Source: Burkholderiaceae bacterium (GTDB lineage Bacteria; Pseudomonadota; Gammaproteobacteria; Burkholderiales; Burkholderiaceae_C). Taken from it: 64,000 nucleotides of DNA. The first letter of the stretch is position 1; every line of letters starts with the position of its first letter. The notes below the pieces were generated by a model that saw nothing but the letters and a program-made list of their open reading frames with translations, had not been told where the DNA came from and ran no database searches. Below are positions 25,080 through 34,806 of this stretch, in pieces. A program made the position numbers and the translations under genes. The stretch lies in NCBI GenBank assembly GCA_018780645.1, contig JADMJJ010000002.1, forward strand, positions 62,001 through 126,000. The letters run 5' to 3'.

Positions 25080-26845
25080 CGCCAGTAGTCCCGCGCAAAC
25101 GGGTGCCGCATGAAGCCGCGCACGCGCGGCTGGCACAGATCGGTGTTGATCGTGTGCAGATGCGGGATGTAGGGCATATAGGCCAGCAGCAGCTTGTTGG
25201 CCTCGTGCATCAAGGCCAGGCGCTCGGGACCGTCGGGCAGACGGCGCTGGCGTTCGTAGAGCTTGTCGAAGGCGGGCAGGCGGAAGCGGGCGTCGTTGGA
25301 CTGCTCGGCATTGGGCCCGTAGCCCATGCCCAGGAAGAAGTCGCCGTCGGGGGTGCCGGCCGTCCAGGTGAAGCCCCACATCATCAGCTTGCCGGCCAGC
25401 GCCCGCTTGATCAGCTCGCCGAAGGTGCCATCCTCGAATTGCATGCGCAGGCCCACCGCGTCCATGCTCTTCTTCCACAACTCGTTGATCTGCCTCTGGC
25501 GCTGGCTGCTGGTGGCGGCCATACGCAGTGTCAACGGGCTGCCGTCGGGGTTCTCGCGGTAGCCGTCGCCGTCCTGGTCGGCATAGCCGTAGAGGTCCAG
25601 CAGCGCATTGGCCCGGGCCCGGTCGCTGCCGCTGAGTTCGGTCTTCAGCCCAGGCTCATAGCCATAGGTGTGCGGCACCAGCAGCGACTGCGCGGCCACC
25701 GCCCGCCCCTGGTAGACCCGCTGCGCCTCGGTCGGGGCGTCGTAGGCCAGGGCCATGGCACGGCGCAGCGCCACCTTCTCCGGCGTGTAGCCGCCGACCT
25801 GCGGGTCGTCGAAGTTGAAATAGCTGTGCTTGATCTCGGCACCCACCTGGCTGCGCGCCTGCACACCGCGCTGGGCCAGATAGGGGGCCAGCCTGCCGCC
25901 TGGCATGGCCAGCGTGGCGAACTCGGAGGGCAGCAGCAGCTGGTCGAGTTCGCCGCCCAGAAAGGCCAGCCAGCGCGGCTGACCCTCAATGATGATGCTG
26001 ACCTCGATGCGGTCGACCAGCGGCAGCCGGCGTCCGCGCAGATGAGTGGCCATGGCCTCGGCCTGAGCATCGCCAGGCGGCGCCAGGCTGTCGAAGATCT
26101 GCTCGCGAAAACCCGGGTTGCGCTCCAGCACCACGCTGGAGCCACGCCGCCATTGCTTCAGCCTGAACGGCCCGGTGCCGACCGGATGGGCCATCAGCTC
26201 TTCGCCATAGGCCTCGACCACCTCGCGCGCCACCGCGCCGCTATAGCCCGGCGCGGCGAACACATGGATGAAGCGCGGGTCGGGCTCGGCCAGATTGACC
26301 TCGAAGCGGTAGCGGTCGAGCAGACGCAGGCCGGCCACCGGCTCATCGTACGGAAAGGGCTGCTTGCTCTTTTGCACCCGCCGGCGCAGCTCGGACAGGC
26401 CGAGCAGCTTGGCATTCTCGAACTGGTACAGATGCTCGGTGCGCACCTGGGGGTCGTAATAGCGCTTGATGCTGTAGATGTAATCGGCCGCCACCAGCTC
26501 CCGTGGCTTGCCCTTGAAGGCCGGATCGTCGGCAAAGAATATGCCCGGCCGCACGGTGAACACCAGGCGCTTGAAGTCGCCAGACACCTCGGGCAGGGCG
26601 GCGGCCGTCAGCGGTCGCAGCAGGGCCGGCCGGGCCAGGCAGTCATAGGTCAGCAGCGGCTCGAAGATATGGGCGTTGATGACCACCGAGGCCTGGTCAG
26701 AGACCAGCGGCGGATCGAAGCCGACCTCGCCGGTGTTGAAAGCCACGCGCAGCGTCTTCAGGCCGGGCTCCCTGTCGCTGCCTGCGGCGGCCCAGCCGCT
26801 GCCCAGCAGGGCCGCGCCACCGGTCAAGAGCTCGCGGCGTTGCAT
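25061..26845 (-). CDS. Peptide ABC transporter substrate-binding protein (third of three paralogues)
   Basis: A 594-residue SBP_bac_5-family protein. The N-terminus has a twin-arginine-like export signal (QRRELLTGGAALLGSG). The mature protein shows family blocks VGFDPPLVSD, HPVGTGPFRLKQWRRG, LVDRIEVSIIIEGQPRWLAF and GYTPEKVALRRAMALAYD. The unusual ~600-residue size and the repeated P(H/L)-DGPER segment are shared with the two upstream paralogues. Start at ATG 26845, 8 bases after the previous stop, with no clear ribosome site, suggesting coupling. It would deliver peptides or similar ligands to the permease encoded divergently. Confidence 0.9.
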   Translation of the reverse strand: MQRRELLTGGAALLGSGWAAAGSDREPGLKTLRVAFNTGEVGFDPPLVSDQASVVINAHIFEPLLTYDCLARPALLRPLTAAALPEVSGDFKRLVFTVRPGIFFADDPAFKGKPRELVAADYIYSIKRYYDPQVRTEHLYQFENAKLLGLSELRRRVQKSKQPFPYDEPVAGLRLLDRYRFEVNLAEPDPRFIHVFAAPGYSGAVAREVVEAYGEELMAHPVGTGPFRLKQWRRGSSVVLERNPGFREQIFDSLAPPGDAQAEAMATHLRGRRLPLVDRIEVSIIIEGQPRWLAFLGGELDQLLLPSEFATLAMPGGRLAPYLAQRGVQARSQVGAEIKHSYFNFDDPQVGGYTPEKVALRRAMALAYDAPTEAQRVYQGRAVAAQSLLVPHTYGYEPGLKTELSGSDRARANALLDLYGYADQDGDGYRENPDGSPLTLRMAATSSQRQRQINELWKKSMDAVGLRMQFEDGTFGELIKRALAGKLMMWGFTWTAGTPDGDFFLGMGYGPNAEQSNDARFRLPAFDKLYERQRRLPDGPERLALMHEANKLLLAYMPYIPHLHTINTDLCQPRVRGFMRHPFARDYWRYVDLV

Positions 26846-26853
26846 CGAGCGCT

Positions 26854-28665
26854 TCAGTTGCGGCGCAGGCTGCTGTCGATGTCGACGTACTGCCACCAGT
26901 CGTACCAGGCCACGCCGCGGCGGTAGCCGATCACCCAGGGCTGGGTCAGATCGTTGCTGAAGCGGTGCACGGTGGTCTTGTAGGGCATATAGGCCACCGA
27001 CAGACGCTTGGCCTCGTGAAACAGCGCCTCGCGCTCGGGTCCGTCAGGTAGCAGTGACAGCTGCTGGTAGATGGCGTCGAAGGCCGGCAGCTTGAAGCGC
27101 GCCAGGTTCTGCGAACCGGCCTCCGGGCCGTACATCCGTGCCAGGGCGCTCTGCCCATCCAGACCGGCCGCCGAGGAACCCAGGGTCCACAGCATCAGCT
27201 TGCCCGCCCGCGCCGCCTTCAGCTGCTCCGGCCACTTGCCCGCAAAGAACTTCACGCGCAGATTCACCGCCTCCATATTCTTGGCCCAGAGTTCATCGAA
27301 CTGGCGCGACAGTGCATCGGGCTGGGTGGCGACCTCGATCACCAGGGGGCTGCCGTCGGGCAGATCGCGCCAGCCGTCGCCGTCCTTGTCCACATAGCCA
27401 TAGAGGTCCAGCAGGGCCTTGGCCTTGGCGGGGCTGAATTCGCCGTTCTCGGAACGGAACTTGGGGTCATAGCCGCTGGTGTGCGGCACCATGATGGACT
27501 GCGCCACGATGGCCTGGCCGCGTCGCACCTGGCTGATCTCGCGCTGCACATCCATGGACAGCGCGACGGCGCGGCGCAGTGCCACACGCTCAGGCGTGTA
27601 GCCGCCCATCACCGGGTGCTCCATATTGAAATAGGTGAAGGCGGAGTCGGCATTCACGACACGGAAGGCCTGGATGCCGCGCTTGGCCAGATTCGGTGCG
27701 ATCCGCCCATTGGGCATGGCCAGGGTGACGAACTCGCCGGGTACGTTGATGAAGTCGATCTGCTCGTTCAGGAACGACAGCCAGCGCGGCTGCGACTCCT
27801 CGATGATGGACACCTCGACCCGGTCCACCATGGGCAGGCGGCGGCCCTTCAGCCGGGCCAGCAGGGCCTGGCCCTGCGCATCGTCGGCCGCCGGCCTGGC
27901 GTCGTACAAGACCTCGCGATAGTCGGGATTGCGCTCCAGCACGATCAGCGAGCTGCGCCGCCACTGGGCGAGCTTGAACGGGCCCGTGCCCACCGGGTGC
28001 TCCGCAATCTTGTCGCCATAGGCCTCGACCACTTCCCGCGCCACGGCACCGTGCAGGTCGCTGTCGCTGATCAGGTCCAGAAATCGCGGCCGTGGCTCCT
28101 TGACCTTGAACTGGATGGTGTAGCGGTCGAGGGCGCGAAGGCCTTCGATCTCGCGGTCGTAGTCGAAGGGCTTCTTGCCTTGCTCAGCTTCGGCACGCAA
28201 CTCGTTCAAGCCGAGGATGTTGTACTGCTGCATGCCGCTGACGGTGGGACTCTTGTTGGCCGGATCCAACGGGCGCTTGAAGGCATAGACGAAGTCCTGC
28301 GCCACCAGTTCTCGCTTCTTGCCCTTGAAGACCGGGTCATCCGCGAAGTAGATGCCCGGGCGTATCTTCACCGTCCAGGTCTTGAAGTCGTCCGAGTGCA
28401 CGGGCATGTCCTGCGCGATCAGCGGGCGCACCACTGGCGGGCGGGCCAGATGGTCATAGGTGTACAGGCCCTCGAAGATGTGGGCGGTGACTATGCGCGA
28501 ATAGACGTCCACGATCTGCGCCGGGTCAAACCCGGTCTCGGCAATCGGGAAGGCATAGCGCAGCACCTTGGGCTCGGCGGCCTGCGAGCCCAGCGACTGG
28601 GCGACCAGCAGCAGAGCGACCAGGGCCAAGCGCAGGCTCCGGCGGCTTGAATTCACGACGGACAT
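26854..28665 (-). CDS. Peptide ABC transporter substrate-binding protein (second of three paralogues)
   Basis: A 603-residue SBP_bac_5-family protein with a standard signal peptide (LALVALLLVAQSLGSQA). Shared blocks include YAFPIAETGFDPAQIVDVYS, HPVGTGPFKLAQWRRS, VEVSIIEESQPRWLSFL and YTPERVALRRAVALSMD. The closest relative in the window is the first paralogue at 28689-30539. GGAGG lies 6 bases before the ATG at 28665. Same operon as its neighbours, 23 bases after the previous stop. Differences around the VSIIEE and AEPGF regions suggest ligand divergence between the three copies, but the ligands are unknown. Confidence 0.92.
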   Translation of the reverse strand: MSVVNSSRRSLRLALVALLLVAQSLGSQAAEPKVLRYAFPIAETGFDPAQIVDVYSRIVTAHIFEGLYTYDHLARPPVVRPLIAQDMPVHSDDFKTWTVKIRPGIYFADDPVFKGKKRELVAQDFVYAFKRPLDPANKSPTVSGMQQYNILGLNELRAEAEQGKKPFDYDREIEGLRALDRYTIQFKVKEPRPRFLDLISDSDLHGAVAREVVEAYGDKIAEHPVGTGPFKLAQWRRSSLIVLERNPDYREVLYDARPAADDAQGQALLARLKGRRLPMVDRVEVSIIEESQPRWLSFLNEQIDFINVPGEFVTLAMPNGRIAPNLAKRGIQAFRVVNADSAFTYFNMEHPVMGGYTPERVALRRAVALSMDVQREISQVRRGQAIVAQSIMVPHTSGYDPKFRSENGEFSPAKAKALLDLYGYVDKDGDGWRDLPDGSPLVIEVATQPDALSRQFDELWAKNMEAVNLRVKFFAGKWPEQLKAARAGKLMLWTLGSSAAGLDGQSALARMYGPEAGSQNLARFKLPAFDAIYQQLSLLPDGPEREALFHEAKRLSVAYMPYKTTVHRFSNDLTQPWVIGYRRGVAWYDWWQYVDIDSSLRRN

Positions 28666-28688
28666 GGCTAACTCCTCCGCTCTGCTTC

Positions 28689-30539
28689 TTATTGCTGCTT
28701 GGGCTGGGCCGCCGTGTCGATGTCAACGAAGCGCCAGAAATCGCGCATGAAGATATTGCGCTGATAGCCCTTCACCCAGGGATGGGCCATGTCGGTGAAG
28801 GTGCGGTGGGCATGGACCTTGTAGGGCATATAGGCCACCATCAGCTTCTTCGCATCGGTCATCGCCTGCAGGCGTTCGGGTCCATCGGGCAGAGCGCGCT
28901 GCCTTTCATACAGGCCGTTGAAGGCCGGCAGGTCGAAGCGCGCGTGGTTGGCCTGCCCCTTGTTGGGGCCATAGCCCAGGGCCAGGAAGGTGTCGCCATC
29001 GGGCGCGCCGGCGCTCCAGCCCACGCCCCACATCATCAGCTTGCCGGCGCGCGAGGACTTCAGGTTCTCGGGCCATTTGGCGGTCTTGAATTCGATCTTG
29101 ATCTTGATCGCATCCATGTTCTTGCGCCACAGCTCGTTGGACTGGCGCGAGACCTGGTCGGGCTGGGTGTGATAGGTCAAGAGCAGCGGTGAGCCATCGG
29201 GCAGGTCGCGCCAGCCGTCGCCGTCCTTGTCTACATAGCCGAAGGTGTCGAGCAGGGCACGGGCGCGCTCCAGGTCGTAGTCGCTCATCTCCGACTTGAA
29301 GCCAGGCTCGTAGCCCCAGGCGCCGGGGCTGATCACCGACTGGCCGGGTATGGCCTGGCCGCGGCGCAGGATGCGGATCTCCTTGTCCAGGTCAATGGCC
29401 AGCGAGATCGCGCGGCGCAACGCCACCTTGTCGGGCGTGTAGCCGCCGACCACCGGATGCTCCATGCCGAAGTAGGACACCGACACATCGGCGCGCGGGT
29501 AGCGCACCATCTGTATGCCCTGCTTGGCCAGGTTCGGCGCCAGCTTGTTGTTCGGGATGGCGATGGTGGCGAACTCGGCGGGGAGCTGATCCAGCAGATC
29601 GCCCTGCTTGTTCAGAAAGCTCAGCCAGCGCGGCTGGGCCTCTTCGATGATGGAGATCTCCACCCGGTCCAGCATCGGCAGCTTGCGGCCCTTGAGCTGG
29701 GCGACCTGGGCCTTGATCGCGGCCGGCGCGTCATCGGGCACCTGCTCGTCGTAGAACTCGTCGCGGTAGTTCGGGTTCTTCTCGAGCACGATGCGCGAGC
29801 TGCGGCGCCAGTCGGCCAGGCGCCAGGCGCCGGTGCCCACCGGGTGGGCCATGATCTTGTCGCCATACATCTCGACCACCTCGCGCGCCACGGCGCCGGT
29901 GAAGGAGCCATCGGCGAAGTTATATAGGAAGCGCGGCGTGGGCTCGCCTAAGCGGATCTGGAAGGTATAGCGGTCGATCAGCTTCAGACCCTCGACCTCG
30001 CGGTCGTAGTCGAAGGGCTTCTTGGCCGCCATCAGCTCCTTGCGCAGCTCTGACAGGCCGAGGATCTTGGCGCTCTCCAGGATGTAGAGATTGCCGCTCT
30101 TCCACTGCGGGTCGTAGTGGCGCTTCAGCGCGTAGATGTAGTCGGCCGCCACCAGCTCACGCTTCTGCCCCTTGAAGGCCGGATCATCCGAGAAGTAGAT
30201 GCCGGGCTTGATCTTGAAGGTGAAGGTCTTGAAGTCGGGCGAGATCTCGGGCATCTCTGCCGCGGTGGCCGGCTTCATGCGGAAGGGCCGCGCCAGATAC
30301 TCGAACTGCAGCGGCGCCTCGAAGATGCCCGAGGCCACGGTGCGCGAGTACAGGTCAGTGATCTGGGCCGGATCGAAGCCGGTCTCGGCAATCAGGAAGG
30401 CATAGCGCAGGGTCTTGGCGGCCGGGGCCTGATCCTGGGCCTGATCCTGGGCCTGGCCTTGGGGCCAGGCCGGCGTACCGGCGGCCAGCATCAGGCCGCC
30501 GACCAGGGCGCTGAGCACTTTGTTGACACGAGCTCGCAT
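28689..30539 (-). CDS. Peptide ABC transporter substrate-binding protein (first of three paralogues)
   Basis: A 616-residue SBP_bac_5-family protein. The signal peptide (ALVGGLMLAAGTPAWPQ) is followed by a short low-complexity linker made of repeated QAQDQ units, encoded by a 12-base tandem repeat. Family blocks: YAFLIAETGFDPAQITDLYS, HPVGTGAWRLADWRRSSRIV, VEISIIEEAQPRWLSFL, YTPDKVALRRAISLAIDLD. It is the first gene of the triple binding-protein operon and lies opposite the permease genes, with a 341-base shared upstream region. Confidence 0.92.
   Translation of the reverse strand: MRARVNKVLSALVGGLMLAAGTPAWPQGQAQDQAQDQAPAAKTLRYAFLIAETGFDPAQITDLYSRTVASGIFEAPLQFEYLARPFRMKPATAAEMPEISPDFKTFTFKIKPGIYFSDDPAFKGQKRELVAADYIYALKRHYDPQWKSGNLYILESAKILGLSELRKELMAAKKPFDYDREVEGLKLIDRYTFQIRLGEPTPRFLYNFADGSFTGAVAREVVEMYGDKIMAHPVGTGAWRLADWRRSSRIVLEKNPNYRDEFYDEQVPDDAPAAIKAQVAQLKGRKLPMLDRVEISIIEEAQPRWLSFLNKQGDLLDQLPAEFATIAIPNNKLAPNLAKQGIQMVRYPRADVSVSYFGMEHPVVGGYTPDKVALRRAISLAIDLDKEIRILRRGQAIPGQSVISPGAWGYEPGFKSEMSDYDLERARALLDTFGYVDKDGDGWRDLPDGSPLLLTYHTQPDQVSRQSNELWRKNMDAIKIKIEFKTAKWPENLKSSRAGKLMMWGVGWSAGAPDGDTFLALGYGPNKGQANHARFDLPAFNGLYERQRALPDGPERLQAMTDAKKLMVAYMPYKVHAHRTFTDMAHPWVKGYQRNIFMRDFWRFVDIDTAAQPKQQ
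30426..30455 (-). repeat. 12-bp tandem repeat in a linker
   Basis: Two and a half copies of GGCCTGATCCTG (plus-strand reading) encode the QAQDQAQDQ linker just after the signal peptide of the first binding protein. The unit length is a multiple of three, so copy-number change would lengthen or shorten the linker without breaking the frame. Confidence 0.7.
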
Positions 30540-30880
30540 TACTTCATCATCCTTGTCCAGGGTCGCGCCTCGTGGGCGCGTTCATCCGGCTGCGGCCATT
30601 TTGCTGGCTGCGCTTACCGTCCAAGGCGCGGAGTCTAGTGCCCCCGCGGCCCGCCGCCTACGCCGTGCAAGCCCTTAGGCCATGGCTGAGGGGCATTATT
30701 TGGGGCCCAACGTCCCTCATCTAGGGTGTAACCCGTAGCCATTGCGGGCAAACGTGAGTGGCTGCCGCGGGCAACTGGTCTAGACTCGCGCCTGCTTAAA
30801 TCTTGCCTGCCCGGATGCCACAAGCTGCCGGGCTCGCAGTCTTGTCGAAACCACGACGTCCCTTTGGAGACCCGACAGCA
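30540..30880. other. Divergent intergenic region between binding-protein and permease operons
   Basis: 341 bases with no credible gene. It must hold the promoters of both the minus-strand triple binding-protein operon and the plus-strand permease operon. I see no strong sigma-70 promoter on either strand. A GAGGGGCATTATTTGGGG segment paired with a CCCTC about 20 bases on is a weak imperfect dyad; I do not assign it a function. Confidence 0.5.
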
Positions 30881-31819
30881 ATGGCGGCATACCTCATACG
30901 ACGCCTGTGGCAAATGATCCCGACCTTGCTCGGCGTCGTGCTGCTGGTGTTCTTTCTTTTCAAATATTTCGGCGGCGATCCTGCCGAAATCCTCGGTGGC
31001 CTGAACGCCTCGCCCGAGCAGATCCAGTCGATCCGCGAGCAGCTGGGCCTGAACAAGCCGGTCTGGGAGCAGCTCTGGATCTTCATCCAGCAGATCGTGA
31101 CCTTCGACTGGGGCAAGAGCTGGGCCACCAATGAATCGGTCGCCAGCCTGTTCTCCAGCCGCCTGCCGGCGACGCTGACGGTAATGATGCCCATCCTGAT
31201 CCTCGAGGTGCTGGTGGCGATTCCGCTGGCCCTGGGCGTGGCCTATGTGCGCGGCTCGCTGAGCGACCGTGTGGTGATGATTCTGACCACCGTCGCGGTG
31301 TCGATCTCGCTGCTGGTCTACGTGATCGTCGGCCAGTATGTGTTCGCCTTCCGCCTGGGCTGGTTCCCGGTGCAGGGCTGGACCGACAGCTTCTGGACCA
31401 ACCTGACCACCTATGCGCCGCTGCCGGTGCTGGTGGCGGTGTTCGTGGCGCTGTCGCCCTACACGCGGCTGTACCGCACCTTCTTCCTGGACGAGATCGG
31501 CCAGGACTATGTGCGCACCGCCCGCGCCAAGGGCCTGACCGAGAAGACCATCCTGCTGCGCCATGTGCTGCGCAACGCGATGATCCCCATCCTGACCAAT
31601 GTCGCCGTGGCCCTGCCGGGCGTATTCGTCGGCAGCTTCCTGCTTGAGGTGTTCTTCTCGATCCCGGGCCTGGGCCGCGAGATCCTGCTGGCGGTGAACC
31701 GCAGCGACTATCCGGTCATACAGGCATTTGCGATCTATATCGCCGTGATCACGATGGTGATCAATCTCTTGACCGACGTGATGTACAAGCTTGTTGACCC
31801 GCGGGTGGTGCTGAAATGA
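30881..31819 (+). CDS. Peptide ABC transporter permease (DppB/OppB-like)
   Basis: A 312-residue inner-membrane permease with six hydrophobic helices. The N-terminus RRLWQMIPTLLGVVLLVFFL and the EAA-type loop DYVRTARAKGLTEKTILLRH, followed by HVLRNAMIPI, are diagnostic of BPD_transp_1 permeases of dipeptide/oligopeptide systems. GGAGA lies 11 bases before the ATG at 30881. It overlaps the next permease gene (ATGA), so both subunits are made together. It should pair with the second permease and the fused ATPase to import the ligand held by one of the three binding proteins. Confidence 0.93.
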   Translation: MAAYLIRRLWQMIPTLLGVVLLVFFLFKYFGGDPAEILGGLNASPEQIQSIREQLGLNKPVWEQLWIFIQQIVTFDWGKSWATNESVASLFSSRLPATLTVMMPILILEVLVAIPLALGVAYVRGSLSDRVVMILTTVAVSISLLVYVIVGQYVFAFRLGWFPVQGWTDSFWTNLTTYAPLPVLVAVFVALSPYTRLYRTFFLDEIGQDYVRTARAKGLTEKTILLRHVLRNAMIPILTNVAVALPGVFVGSFLLEVFFSIPGLGREILLAVNRSDYPVIQAFAIYIAVITMVINLLTDVMYKLVDPRVVLK

Positions 31820-32874
31820 GCGCAGTTCTGTCTACCAACACCCCGGTGCCGAGCAATGGCTCGCAACGCTCGGAGGGCGTGTGGCACGCCGCCTGGCGCC
31901 GCCTGCGCGCCGACAAGGTGGGCATGTTCAGCATGGCCATCGTCGGCGCCTTCATCTTGCTGATGCTGCTGGCCGGCACCGGCCTGGTCGCGGCCGACTG
32001 GACCAAGGAAGTGGCCGTGCCGAATGCGCAGCCGAGCTTCATGGGCCCGACCCCCAAGGACGCCACCGGCACCATTGCCGTGCCGACCGGCCCGAATGTC
32101 GATCTGACCGACATCGACCCGCTGGCCCCCCGCTACAAGGAATGGGCCGAGCGGGCCGCGAAGTTCAAGACCACCGACAGCGTCAAGGCCGACACCCTGC
32201 CCTTCGGCGCCGACCGCCTGGGCCGCGACGTGCTGGCCAAGGCCGTCAAGGGTGCCGAGGTCTCCATCCTGGTGGGCCTGCTGGCCGCCCTGCTGGCGAC
32301 CCTGATCGGCACCGTGCTGGGCGCCATCAGCGGCTTCTTCGGCGGCAAGATCGGCGACCTGCTGGAGTGGGTCTACAACGTCTTCACCGCCATCCCCGGC
32401 ATTCTGCTGATCTTCGCCTTCGCGGTGATCTTCGGCCGCGGCGTGATGTCGGTGGCGCTGATACTGGGCCTGGCCGGCTGGACCGGCATCTACCGCCTGA
32501 TTCGCGCCGAGTTCCTGAAGCACTCGGTGCGCGACTATGTGCGCTCGGCCGAGGCGATTGGTGCCAGCCAGATGTCACGCATGTTCAAGCACATCCTGCC
32601 CAATGTGTCGCATGTGGCCCTGGTGCAGCTGTCGCTGCATGTGGTGGGCTTCATCAAGTCGGAGGTGATCCTGTCCTATCTGGGTCTGGGCGTGGGTGTG
32701 GACCAGGTTTCCTGGGGCACGATGCTGGCCGAGGCGCAGTCGGAGCTGATCCTCGGCCACTGGTGGCAGCTGGTCGCCGTGACCGCCTTCATGGCGGTGT
32801 TCGTGACGGCCTTCTCGCTGTTCACCGATGCGCTGCGTGATGCCTTGGATCCGAAGCTGAGGGGCTTGGAGTGA
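31816..32874 (+). CDS. Peptide ABC transporter permease (DppC/OppC-like)
   Basis: A 352-residue permease. The N-terminal cytoplasmic helix RRLRADKVGMFSMAIVGAFI is typical of the DppC type. A periplasmic insertion of about 75 residues follows the first helix (VAADWTKEVAVPN to TLPFGADRLGRDVLAKAVKG). The EAA loop is DYVRSAEAIGASQMSRMFKH and helices fill the rest. The insertion is in the usual place but rather long; such inserts are thought to contact the binding protein. Coupled to the upstream permease by a 4-base overlap. The downstream ATPase gene is separated by a REP-like palindrome. Confidence 0.93.
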   Translation: MSAVLSTNTPVPSNGSQRSEGVWHAAWRRLRADKVGMFSMAIVGAFILLMLLAGTGLVAADWTKEVAVPNAQPSFMGPTPKDATGTIAVPTGPNVDLTDIDPLAPRYKEWAERAAKFKTTDSVKADTLPFGADRLGRDVLAKAVKGAEVSILVGLLAALLATLIGTVLGAISGFFGGKIGDLLEWVYNVFTAIPGILLIFAFAVIFGRGVMSVALILGLAGWTGIYRLIRAEFLKHSVRDYVRSAEAIGASQMSRMFKHILPNVSHVALVQLSLHVVGFIKSEVILSYLGLGVGVDQVSWGTMLAEAQSELILGHWWQLVAVTAFMAVFVTAFSLFTDALRDALDPKLRGLE

Positions 32875-32880
32875 TCGTGC

Positions 32881-32947
32881 GTAGCCCGGATGCAATCCGG
32901 GGCCGCATTTGATACGCGCCAAGACCCCCGGATTTCATCCGGGCTAC
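32881..32947. repeat. REP-like inverted palindromic pair inside the transporter operon
   Basis: GTAGCCCGGATGCAATCCGGG (32881-32901 region) and its inverted relative CCCGGATTTCATCCGGGCTAC (32927-32947) face each other around about 25 bases. Each unit is itself a dyad (CCGGAT...ATCCGG), and together they make a large hairpin. The same unit occurs three times at 50476-50568. It resembles BIME/REP elements and sits in the intergenic gap between permease and ATPase genes, where it could affect mRNA stability. Confidence 0.75.
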
Positions 32948-32967
32948 AAATGCTGATTGGAACGACT

Positions 32968-34710
32968 ATGTTGCTGAGTATCAAAGACCTGCGCGTGCAG
33001 TTCCGCATGGGCAAGAACGATGGCGTGCAGACCTATGCACAGGCTGTGGGCCGTGGCGATGTTGGCGTGAGCTTCGACATCCCCGAGAACGGCACCGTCG
33101 CCCTGGTCGGCGAATCGGGTTCGGGCAAGAGCGTCACCGCCATGTCCATCCTGAACCTGCTGCCGACCAACGCCGAGCGGCTGGGGTCGATCGACTTCCA
33201 GGGTCGCGATCTGCTGAAGACCTCGCTGGCCGAGTTGCAGGCGCTGCGTGGCAAGGAGATCGCCTGCGTGTTCCAGGACCCGATGACCTCGCTGAACCCG
33301 GTCTTCACAGTCGGCGACCAGATCGTCGAGACCCTGGTGCGCCACCTGGGCATGAACCGCCGCGAGGCGCTGGCCAAGGCGGAGAGCCTGTTCGCCGAGG
33401 TCGGTCTGCCCGAGCCGAAACGCCGGCTGAAGGCCTATCCGCACGAGCTTTCGGGCGGCCAGCAGCAGCGCGTGATGATTGCCATGGCCCTGGCCTGCGA
33501 GCCCAAGCTGCTGATCGCCGACGAGCCGACCACGGCCCTGGACGTGACCATACAGCGCCAGATCATGGAGCTGCTGGCCAAGCTGAAGGACAAGCACCGC
33601 ATGAGCATGCTGTTCATCAGCCATGACCTGGGCGTTGTCGGCGAGATTGCCGACCATGTGGTGGTGATGCGCAGCGGCACCGTGCGCGAGCAGGGCGCGG
33701 TCAAGGACATCTTCAACAACCCGCAGGACAGCTACACCCGCGCGCTGCTGGCCTGCCGCCCGACGCTGGACAACAAGGCCGCGCGCCTGATGGTCATCGA
33801 CGACCATATCGCCGTGCAGCAGGGCGGCGCCACCGCCGCGGCCATACAGGGCAAGGCCAAGGATGCAAACGCGCCGGTGCTGGTGGAGGCCACCGCGCTG
33901 ACCAAGAGCTTCTGGCTGAAGAGCGGCGTGTTCGGTCGCAAGGAATTCAAGGCCGTCGGCCGCGAGGGCCGGGGCGTGAGCTTCCAGCTGCGGCGCGGCC
34001 ACACGCTGGGCGTGGTCGGCGAGTCCGGTTCGGGCAAGACGACGATGGGCCTGGCCCTGCTGCGCCTGCACGAGCCCAATGGCGGCGCGGCCGGGGGGCA
34101 GGTCGTCTTCCACGGCGCCGAGGGTTCGCATGACCTGATGAAGCTCAGCAAGGCGGCCTGGCTGCCGATGCGCCGGCGCATACAGATCGTGTTCCAGAAC
34201 CCCTATGCCTCGCTGAACCCCCGCTTCACCGTCGGCCAGACTCTGATCGAGCCGATGCAGATCCACAACATCGGCGCCAATGACGCCGAGCGCGAGCAGC
34301 GCGCCCGCGCGCTGCTGGTCAAGGTCGGGCTCGACGCCTCGGCGATGCACAAGTATCCGCACGAGTTCTCCGGCGGCCAGCGCCAGCGCGTGGCCATCGC
34401 CCGCTGCCTGACCCTGGACCCCGAGGTGCTGGTGCTCGACGAGGCGGTGTCGGCGCTGGACGTGTCGGTGCAGGCGCAGGTGCTGAACCTGTTGAAGGAT
34501 CTGCAGGACGAGCTCGGTCTGGCCTATATCTTCATCAGCCACGACCTCGCCGTGGTGCGCTTCATGGCCGACGAGGTGCTGGTGATGAAGGACGGCGAGG
34601 TGGTCGAGCAGGCCAGCGCCGAGGAGATACTGGCCCACCCGAAGCAGGACTACACGCGCCGGCTGCTGGGCGCGATTCCGCGCGGTTACCAGCCGGCTCA
34701 GGCGGCCTGA
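32968..34710 (+). CDS. Fused double ABC ATPase of a peptide transporter (DppD-DppF/YejF/GsiA-like)
   Basis: A 580-residue protein with two complete ATPase domains. First domain: Walker [11 protein letters not shown]-loop [11 protein letters not shown], signature LSGGQQQR, Walker B LLIADEP. Second domain: [42 protein letters not shown] linker around 275-305 joins them. The second Walker B has EA rather than EP in the usual position (VLDEAVS), as is common in this family. I chose ATG 32968 with GGAA 6 bases upstream; ATG 32950 is possible. It is the last gene of the permease operon, before a strong terminator. Confidence 0.93.
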   Translation: MLLSIKDLRVQFRMGKNDGVQTYAQAVGRGDVGVSFDIPENGTVALVGESGSGKSVTAMSILNLLPTNAERLGSIDFQGRDLLKTSLAELQALRGKEIACVFQDPMTSLNPVFTVGDQIVETLVRHLGMNRREALAKAESLFAEVGLPEPKRRLKAYPHELSGGQQQRVMIAMALACEPKLLIADEPTTALDVTIQRQIMELLAKLKDKHRMSMLFISHDLGVVGEIADHVVVMRSGTVREQGAVKDIFNNPQDSYTRALLACRPTLDNKAARLMVIDDHIAVQQGGATAAAIQGKAKDANAPVLVEATALTKSFWLKSGVFGRKEFKAVGREGRGVSFQLRRGHTLGVVGESGSGKTTMGLALLRLHEPNGGAAGGQVVFHGAEGSHDLMKLSKAAWLPMRRRIQIVFQNPYASLNPRFTVGQTLIEPMQIHNIGANDAEREQRARALLVKVGLDASAMHKYPHEFSGGQRQRVAIARCLTLDPEVLVLDEAVSALDVSVQAQVLNLLKDLQDELGLAYIFISHDLAVVRFMADEVLVMKDGEVVEQASAEEILAHPKQDYTRRLLGAIPRGYQPAQAA

Positions 34711-34746
34711 CCGGCACCGGGCAGGAACAAAGTCACACTTTGCGTC

Positions 34747-34773
34747 AAAGGGCGGCTCCGGCCGCCCTTTTTT
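34747..34773 (+). terminator. Rho-independent terminator after the fused ATPase
   Basis: A perfect 10-bp stem, AAAGGGCGGC and GCCGCCCTTT, with a TCCG loop and a T-run. It ends the permease/ATPase operon 36 bases after the stop codon. Confidence 0.92.
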
Positions 34774-34806
34774 CGTCTTTTTGCCGATTTTCGCCTGTGC
34801 GGCGCG

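Noticed and set aside
30635-31564. 309-codon minus-strand frame across the permease promoter and gene
   Set aside because: His/Gln/Arg-rich antisense frame with no recognisable domain; the permease on the other strand is clear.
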